Shown: piece by piece, positions 53,876 to 60,000 of the stretch | Layout of the letters: each line of letters begins with the position of its first letter | Numbering within the stretch: position 1 is the first letter of the stretch | Origin: Adiantum capillus-veneris | Taxonomy: Eukaryota > Streptophyta > Polypodiopsida > Polypodiales > Pteridaceae | Length of the DNA: 60,000 nucleotides | NCBI GenBank assembly: GCA_014529385.2 | Contig: CM043952.1 | Coordinates: forward strand, 66,344,870 to 66,404,869 | Reading direction: 5' to 3' | The notes under the pieces: generated by a model | What the model was told of the DNA's origin: nothing | Database searches by the model: none | The model's input: only the letters and a program-made list of their open reading frames with translations | Made by a program: the position numbers and the translations under genes

Positions 53876-56800
53876 TTAAGGAATTCGTCCACCCTTGGGC
53901 TTCCATGCCCAAATGATGCAGCTAGTGTCTTCCCAACGTTGAGGATCATTGATGTTCTCTCTCCAATACTTGTTCCAACAATCCTTGTAAACCTCCACAT
54001 CACTTGCATTCTTCTTCTTTGAAATTGGTGCCCAGTATTGTAACTTCACTTGAAGATAGGTTGCTGAGTCATTGTTCTGATCAATATCTGTTGCTCCCAC
54101 TCCTAACCAAATTGGGTAATTTTCATCACAAGGTTGCACAAGTACAAAGTCTCCCTTTGCCACATCAAGAGTTGGGTTGAACTCCTCAGCAGGTTTGTTG
54201 CGCATTGGACCACAATAGTGGCCCTCTATTATGTCAAGTGCTTCATCTAGACCATCTTCCAATGGAACTTCAAGAGGATGATCTTGTTCACGCATACTCC
54301 TTGGCCAAAAGTCATCAAATAAAGTGTTTTCACTTTGTCCAGGGTTTTGCATAGCTTACATGAGATTCTCCCAGTACGTAAGAATTGGGTTGATCCACCT
54401 AGCATACTCACTTTCATCTCCTTTCTCTTGCAAGTGATCTTTCCACCAACTAACATACTTATTTATTCATTCCATAACTTTCTCACTATCTTTAACATAC
54501 TCAAAGGGTGGTAATACTTTTGGAACACCTTCAGGAAGCTTGGCTCCTCCTTGCTCATTTCTCTTCCATAACTCTATACCATTTTCGGGTAACCAATCCA
54601 CATTTTTAGGGTGCACTTTGTATTGCATCAAAGGTATTCCATCACTCATATAGAACCTAAATTGCAATGGCTTTGAATGACCCACTAAGCTATCTGCTCC
54701 ATCATGTAAGAAATCCTTTACAAATGCTTTAAAGTCTGCCACCTTTTGTAGGAGAAAAGGTGCTGGATGCATGCTAACACACTCATTGAAGATCTTCATC
54801 AAATGTGGAAATGTAAAAATGGCTTGTTTTCTAAGCTTCTCAGAAAAGCGAATGAACAATGCATCAATGTCTTCATGAGTGTGGCCAACCATAAGAAATC
54901 CAAGTTGTACAATGTCAAAGACTCCTCGTGCAACCAACAATGATAGGTTTGCAAACACATATCGATTCTTATTTTCTGAACCACAATTGTCAAGTTGCAA
55001 CAACAATGTTCTTGGCAACCTCTTGAACCCAAATACATTGCCATCCTCCTGTACATGTGCATTAGTACCAAAGATTGATTGCATCCTTGGACAATCATTT
55101 CCCTGTCTAGAAGAAAAATTCTCAGTGTCCACATTCACATTTGTGATTAGATCAGTCTCTGCCTCTTCATTCTGAGCACTCTGTTCCTTGCAGTACTGGT
55201 TTTTCTCCTTAAGCACTTTCATATGGTGATAGAGAGAAGCTGTAGACAAAACACAATAAAAAAGATTTGTTCGTGGTTCTACACTTGAGTTTTCTAAGCT
55301 CAAGTCACCAAACATATGTTTATCTCTTCTTTCTAAGTTTCTTAGATATTTTGAGAGAGATGCAATTGTGAAGTTGGGATCACTCGGCCATAATCCCAAT
55401 GCAAAGTGACCATAAGCTGTTTGTCCATGTCCATGAGTGAGCATTCCTGTCAAGGATACTGGAAGCCTCTCAACCCCATTGAGAGATTTTGGAACTGGTT
55501 TAATTTGTGGTATAGCAGTCTTACTCTGGTCCATCTTGTCATGTATAATGCACAAGAACTTGGTTGGATTCATTTCTGAAGAGCTCCTCCAAGCATAGTA
55601 CAAATTTCTGCAGCTCATGTGTTGCAACATGTGTGATCTCCTTTGTGCCATGTATCTAGCACGCTCCACCTGATTTGTGGTAGACTCCAGCTTGACCTTT
55701 ATGGATGCGCAAATGTCACATTTAGAGAATGTGTTTGATTTTGATAAAGTGGCTGTTTTGAAGACTGTGTTCCACAACCTTGAGAATGTTGGCTGTGACG
55801 ATGTTTTGTATTCCATTGTGACAAGTGTGTCGTTTACTTCCCGCAAAATGTCCACTTGTTTGTACATCGTTGGTAGAACACGTTGAGTTTCCCGAGTGCC
55901 ATGCATGGTTGTCCTTGACTTATGTGGCATTTGATCTGCATTATTATCTATGAAGCCTTGTATGAGTGCTTTTGCCATCTCAACATGTGTCAAGATCTTC
56001 CTTATTATTCTAGTGTTTCCATGATTGCCATTGCATGCTCCATCCAAGAATTTTTTACGCAGCATGTAAAATGTTGACTTTCCTATTCCATGCATTACAT
56101 ACCATGCTTTACTACATACCTTCTCTCCATCAAAAGTAAACTCAAAGCATTCCTCTTCTTGATCTTTTCTATGAGCCATGCTCATACAATCCAATACAAA
56201 TGTGCATCGACTAGTGTAGCTTTGTCCCCAAAAGTCTGCCCTTGCTTGCATGATTTTGGATCTGTTTCCAATCTGGCAGCATCATATCTCACAACAATCA
56301 ATTGTTGCAACTTTGTGAATGTTTGCAGCATCACATTGTTTGTTGAAAGCATGAGCATTACCTTTTTTTTTTTCTAGGCCTAGCTTTATGTACATAACTC
56401 CTTTTCTTACCTGTCCCATCTCTTATATCATAGTCACCGGCAATGGCATCCTGCTCTCTATCATTTTGAGTATGAAGAAGAAGACTTAGTTTTGTACTGG
56501 TGGTACCTTCTTCAAAACTAGTTTTAGTGTTGTTATGTATGCCATCATCCTCATAGTCATCACTGGAAGCATATAAGCTGTCAAGGGAATCTCCTGTTTC
56601 TTCCATGAGGAAATCTTGAATACCCTCAATGGTAGAAGAGGATCCAGTGTCTTTGATCAAGGGCTCACCATTCTCAAATGTGAGCTGCCTAATAGGCCAG
56701 CTTACCAAATTCAAACTTGAAATATCACTTTGATGTGGATGCATCGACCCTTCCACAATGACACACAAGCTACTCTCACCTAGTTCAGTACAGTTTATAG

Positions 56801-57209
56801 CCTCATATGGGTGGACCAGCAATACCACTCCATTACCAAGTTTTGTAGATCTATTGTCAGCCCAAAGGATGACTCTTTTCTCTTTCCAACTCGCTCTATC
56901 TATCAAGTCATCTTCTTGACCAACAAGAAAATCCTCATCTATTTTGTGAGATTTTCCTCTGTCCATAACAATATTATGCAATGGCCATTTGATGATGCTT
57001 CCAACTGCTTAAGACATGGTTCTTGCATCCATTGTGACGAATGGAATCAAAAAGGTGTCATCAAAACTTTCTAGTACATATATCGCCACACATGTTGTGA
57101 CAATCAATTCAAAACCACAACGTTGAGATGCATCAGTGGAATGAATAACCCCACGAGCTTTCCTTGTGGAACCATCAACAAGAAACATTGAATCACCTTG
57201 TTTTGGACC
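53876..57209 (-). pseudogene. DUF7869-like protein gene, RNase H-fold (transposase-like), with four stops
   Basis: Minus strand from a splice-acceptor-like site (TTGCAG at 57210-57215, pyrimidine-rich before it) to a TAA at 53876. The frame is open for about 1,110 codons except for a TAA (57009-57011), a one-base shift in an 11-T run (56363-56373), TGA (56282-56284), TGA (54467-54469) and TAA (54356-54358). The N-terminal part is acidic then basic. The centre has KCDICASIKVKLES (a Cys pair), CIIHDKMDQSKTAIPQ (about residue 235 of the 594-codon frame), LLLQLDNCGSENKNRYVFAN (about 420) and FLMVGHTHEDIDALFIRFSE (about 457). 'D-K-M-D-Q-x-K-T', 'Q-L-D-N-C-x-x-x-N-K-N' and 'G-H-T-H-E-D-I-D' form the DUF7869 signature and suggest a DDE/D catalytic core. 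The C-terminal FVLVQPCDENYPIWLGVG resembles a chromatin-reader-like module. Function unproven. Confidence 0.72.
54467..56251 (-). CDS. Longest intact frame of the DUF7869-like gene
   Basis: 594 codons from an ATG at 56251 (MQARADFWGQSYTSRCTFVL) to TGA at 54467. The ATG is probably internal, because the same frame is coding-like upstream. This part holds all the core motifs listed for the locus, with no break, which is long for a decaying gene. It ends with VHPKNVDWLPENG and SEKVME, and the same frame continues coding-like past the stop. Neighbours are simple repeats on both sides; no terminal inverted repeats were found. Confidence 0.7.
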   Translation of the reverse strand: MQARADFWGQSYTSRCTFVLDCMSMAHRKDQEEECFEFTFDGEKVCSKAWYVMHGIGKSTFYMLRKKFLDGACNGNHGNTRIIRKILTHVEMAKALIQGFIDNNADQMPHKSRTTMHGTRETQRVLPTMYKQVDILREVNDTLVTMEYKTSSQPTFSRLWNTVFKTATLSKSNTFSKCDICASIKVKLESTTNQVERARYMAQRRSHMLQHMSCRNLYYAWRSSSEMNPTKFLCIIHDKMDQSKTAIPQIKPVPKSLNGVERLPVSLTGMLTHGHGQTAYGHFALGLWPSDPNFTIASLSKYLRNLERRDKHMFGDLSLENSSVEPRTNLFYCVLSTASLYHHMKVLKEKNQYCKEQSAQNEEAETDLITNVNVDTENFSSRQGNDCPRMQSIFGTNAHVQEDGNVFGFKRLPRTLLLQLDNCGSENKNRYVFANLSLLVARGVFDIVQLGFLMVGHTHEDIDALFIRFSEKLRKQAIFTFPHLMKIFNECVSMHPAPFLLQKVADFKAFVKDFLHDGADSLVGHSKPLQFRFYMSDGIPLMQYKVHPKNVDWLPENGIELWKRNEQGGAKLPEGVPKVLPPFEYVKDSEKVME

Positions 57210-57340
57210 CTGCAATTTTTGAGAAAATCAAGAGATATCAATAAAATTGTATGTCTGAACATATAATTCAAAATTTAATGCATTCCCAAGATACACTCAC
57301 AATTTTGGCAAAATCTTGCATCCCATTCAATTAAGAAAAT
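57210..57340 (-). other. Putative intron upstream of the DUF7869-like exon
   Basis: On the minus strand TCTTGATTTTCTCAAAAATTGCAG-type sequence (pyrimidine-rich, ending in AG) lies just before the exon at 57209. No earlier exon was found before the repeat array at 57350. Confidence 0.4.
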
Positions 57341-57349
57341 CTACACTGA

Positions 57350-58175
57350 GTCAATCCATGGAGGATGGTAGGAGGCTCGAGCTCAAGTTTGAGCTTGTAT
57401 TTACATCCAAGTGCTAGAAATATAAAGATGACAAGAGTTGCAAGATAGGGACTATGTTACATTGCAGAGGCACCCATGGAATTTGATAGGAGGATGGAGA
57501 GTTTATGCACATTCAAGTGCTAGAAATATATAGCTCACAAGAGTTACAAGATGGATCTCGAGTTATACTGAATCAACCCATTGGGAATGGTAGGAGGCTC
57601 GAGCTCAAGTTTGAGTTTAAATGTACATCTAAGTGCTAGAAATATAAAGCTGAAAAATAGGTCCAATATGGTGCCTAAGTTACAATGCCGGAGCATAGAT
57701 GGAGCCTAAATGTAGGTCTAAGTGCTAGAAATCTTTAGCTTAAAATAGTTGCAAGATGGATCTCAAGCTATAAGTCAACCTACGCACGACGGTAGGAGGC
57801 TTAAACTCAAGTTTGATCCTAGATGTACATCTAAGTGCTATAAATACCTAGATAAAAAGAGTTTTACAAAGCCAAAGTTTCATAGAGGCAAGCATGGAAT
57901 TTTGTAGGTGGCTCGATCTCAAGTTTGAGCCTAAATGTACATCGAAGTGTTAGAAATCTATACTTGTCACACGGGTTGCAAGATGTAGCCCAAGTTACAT
58001 GGAGGCACCCATGGAATTTGGTAGAAGGCTCAAACTCAAGTTTGAGCATAGATGCAGATTCAAGTGTTAGAAATCTACGAGCAACAACAGGTGTGAGAAA
58101 AAATCCAAGCTATGTTGAAGTAGCCTTGAATTTGGAAGGAGACTCAAATTGAAGTTCGAGTTATATTATACATTT
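57350..58175. repeat. Degenerate tandem repeat, about 110-bp unit, seven to eight copies
   Basis: 'GGTAGGAGGCTCGAGCTCAAGTTTGAGC-TAAATGTACAT-TAAGTGCTAGAAATCTA-AGC-AGTTGCAAGATGGA' recurs; AAGTG(C/T)TAGAAAT marks units at about 57410, 57516, 57628, 57720, 57828, 57942 and 58059. Each unit has a near-palindrome; in the 58025 unit GCTCAAAC and GTTTGAGC are exact inverted arms. It lies directly upstream of the DUF7869-like gene. Confidence 0.9.
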
Positions 58176-59020
58176 AAAGAGTTGTAAGGTGGAGCCAAGG
58201 TAATGATGAGCTTTACATCAAACCCAAGTTTCCTTGAATGACCTATCAAAAAAGTCGGAGCTTACAAGAAAGTGAGGTTTCAAAGTAGTTGCATGAGTGG
58301 CTCAAACTTAAGTTCGAGCCTAGTTAGTCATATAGTTTTCTTTTAGGATAGGACATTAGTTCGAGTATAGGTGGCCTTGGAGATTATGCTATGAAAATTG
58401 AGCGTTGATGGACATTCAAAATACAATGAGGTTTTTTTCTCAGTTGTTTATGTGTAAATCGATTCTTGGTGATTATAGTCCTGGTGTTTTACGTGTTGTA
58501 GCAGGACAATTTTACATGCAAAAAGGTGCAATGAAATCGGTTAAGGAAGAGGGTTGGTGGAGGTGGGTCCCTCACTCATTGATCCTAAGAGGTTTTAGCC
58601 ATGGGAAGTCAAAACTATGTCCAACTTGTGAGTATTATTTTCCCAAAACTCTCAAAAAACTAGTTCTAGACACCCCTAACTTCGTCAAATTTTTTGACCC
58701 CTTAAACGTCATTTTTTTGAAAACTGTTCATAAAACCTGTTGTAGACATGTTTTATGAACATGGTTTGTTTAGAAAAGCGTAGAGCCGCTCTCAAGCTAC
58801 AGGCTCATAAAAAAAGTTTTGCAATCGGACTCCGTATGTGAAAGTTATGCTGATTTTCGTGAAAAGTTTTTTTTTCACTTCTTTTAACCATCATGAAAAC
58901 CATTAGTTTTGGTCCACGCATGTGAGTTTGCTAATATAACCTTGGTAGGGTTGGTAGGAAAAGCTATTAAAGGCTTTTTAATGCTTTTAAAACCTTCTAT
59001 ATTATAATAGGTTTGGATTT
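58176..59020. other. No gene recognised
   Basis: A 117-codon open frame (58405-58758) has no recognisable domain. An 11-bp inverted repeat (GTTCATAAAAC at 58726-58736, GTTTTATGAAC at 58750-58760) could form a small hairpin. Confidence 0.5.
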
Positions 59021-59470
<450 letters not shown>

Positions 59471-59556
59471 TTTTTGATTGCAGGTGAAGATCTGATTGCA
59501 CTTTAGATTTGAAATTTGAATTTTAAATTCGAAAGGCTTATCCAGGTGCACTTCTT

Positions 59557-59559
<3 letters not shown>

Positions 59560-59632
<73 letters not shown>
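59560..59632. repeat. (CT)n-(GT)n microsatellite
   Basis: (CT) 59560-59590 passes directly into (GT) 59591-59632. Confidence 0.97.
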
Positions 59633-59634
<2 letters not shown>

Positions 59635-59639
59635 TATCT

Positions 59640-59870
59640 TCTTCTAATCTTTCTGTGTAATTACCATCAGCTCCTCTTAATCACTCCCTAATCTCTCTGT
59701 GTAATCTCCCTTGCCTCCTCTTAATCACTCCCTAATCTCTCTATGTAATCTCCTTTGCCTCCTCTTAATCACTCCCTAATCTCTTCTAATCTCTCTATGT
59801 AATCTCCCTTGCCTCCTCTTAATCACTCCCTCCCTTCCTCTTAATCTCTCCTAAACTTGCATCTCAAAAG
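59640..59870 (+). repeat. Minisatellite, unit about 45-60 bp
   Basis: 'TAATCTCTCTGTGTAATCTCCCTTGCCTCCTCTTAATCACTCCC' repeats about four times (about 59646, 59690, 59736, 59793), with small insertions. Pyrimidine-rich, non-coding; continues to the edge as AT-rich DNA. Confidence 0.9.
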
Positions 59871-60000
59871 TTCAGTCTTCGATATCATTCTATTAGTTTC
59901 TAATCTCTAGTTAATCTACTTCTAATGACTACTTATACTCATTATTGTTTGCTACCGTCTCCTTGATACACCTTTTAAACTCTATCATTAAGTTAATCAA

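Noticed and set aside
58405-58758. 117-codon frame near the right end
   Set aside because: No recognisable domain and isolated between repeats.

Overview
The window is nuclear DNA of a land plant. There is no bacterial-style gene organisation. Almost everything recognisable is a transposable element or its debris, mixed with very long (GA)n, (CT)n and (GT)n tracts and pieces of PLS-type pentatricopeptide repeat (PPR) genes. Plant-type Ty3/gypsy, Ty1/copia, CACTA and LINE remnants, PPR repeats and a DUF7869-like gene suggest a seed-free vascular plant, most likely a large-genome fern. That is an inference from style, not a species identification.

Left third (1-16.7 kb): a decayed Ty3/gypsy pol (RT, RNase H, integrase) is followed on the same strand by a retropepsin-like remnant. 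Then comes a 4.4-kb LTR element (5512-9941) bounded by the 5-bp target duplication AATCA; its interior carries gag/protease fragments and an LTR tail in the opposite orientation. Next is a long leader with near-perfect palindromes, a broken ORF of about 1,100 codons (capsid-like N-terminus, long coiled coil, no pol), a polypurine tract and an LTR. A degenerate satellite and a LINE reverse-transcriptase fragment follow.

Middle (16.7-34.2 kb): gene-poor, microsatellite-rich DNA leads to a complete minus-strand chromovirus-type Ty3/gypsy insertion (20645-28277). It has LTRs of about 1.6 kb and an initiator-Met tRNA primer site, but its reverse transcriptase has been deleted. About 430 bp further on lies a complete CACTA DNA transposon (28710-34160, target duplication GTG). 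It holds TNPA-like and DUF4218/DUF4216-like remnants, a 173-bp tandem array in which each unit contains an inverted repeat, and subterminal arrays built on TCGATAT.

Right half (34.2-60 kb): huge (GA)n tracts abut a PPR pseudogene, and an 830-bp PPR-containing unit is present three times in tandem. The third unit carries a 404-bp MITE. Next come one copy of a 790-bp segmental duplication and an exon-like ORF for an acidic protein. A young Ty1/copia element (42858-48013) with one internal stop follows, then the second duplicate copy and more PPR debris. A roughly 105-bp repeat array has what may be an AAA-ATPase-type (DUF7025-like) gene fragment embedded in it. The most distinctive coding feature is a minus-strand DUF7869-like gene (53876-57209). 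It looks like an RNase H-fold, transposase-like protein and is open over about 1,100 codons except for four stops and one homopolymer shift. The right edge is tandem repeats and microsatellites.

No working host gene is certain. The best candidates are the acidic ORF at 40692-41445 and the DUF7869-like locus. The layout is best read as nested insertion, tandem duplication and decay.
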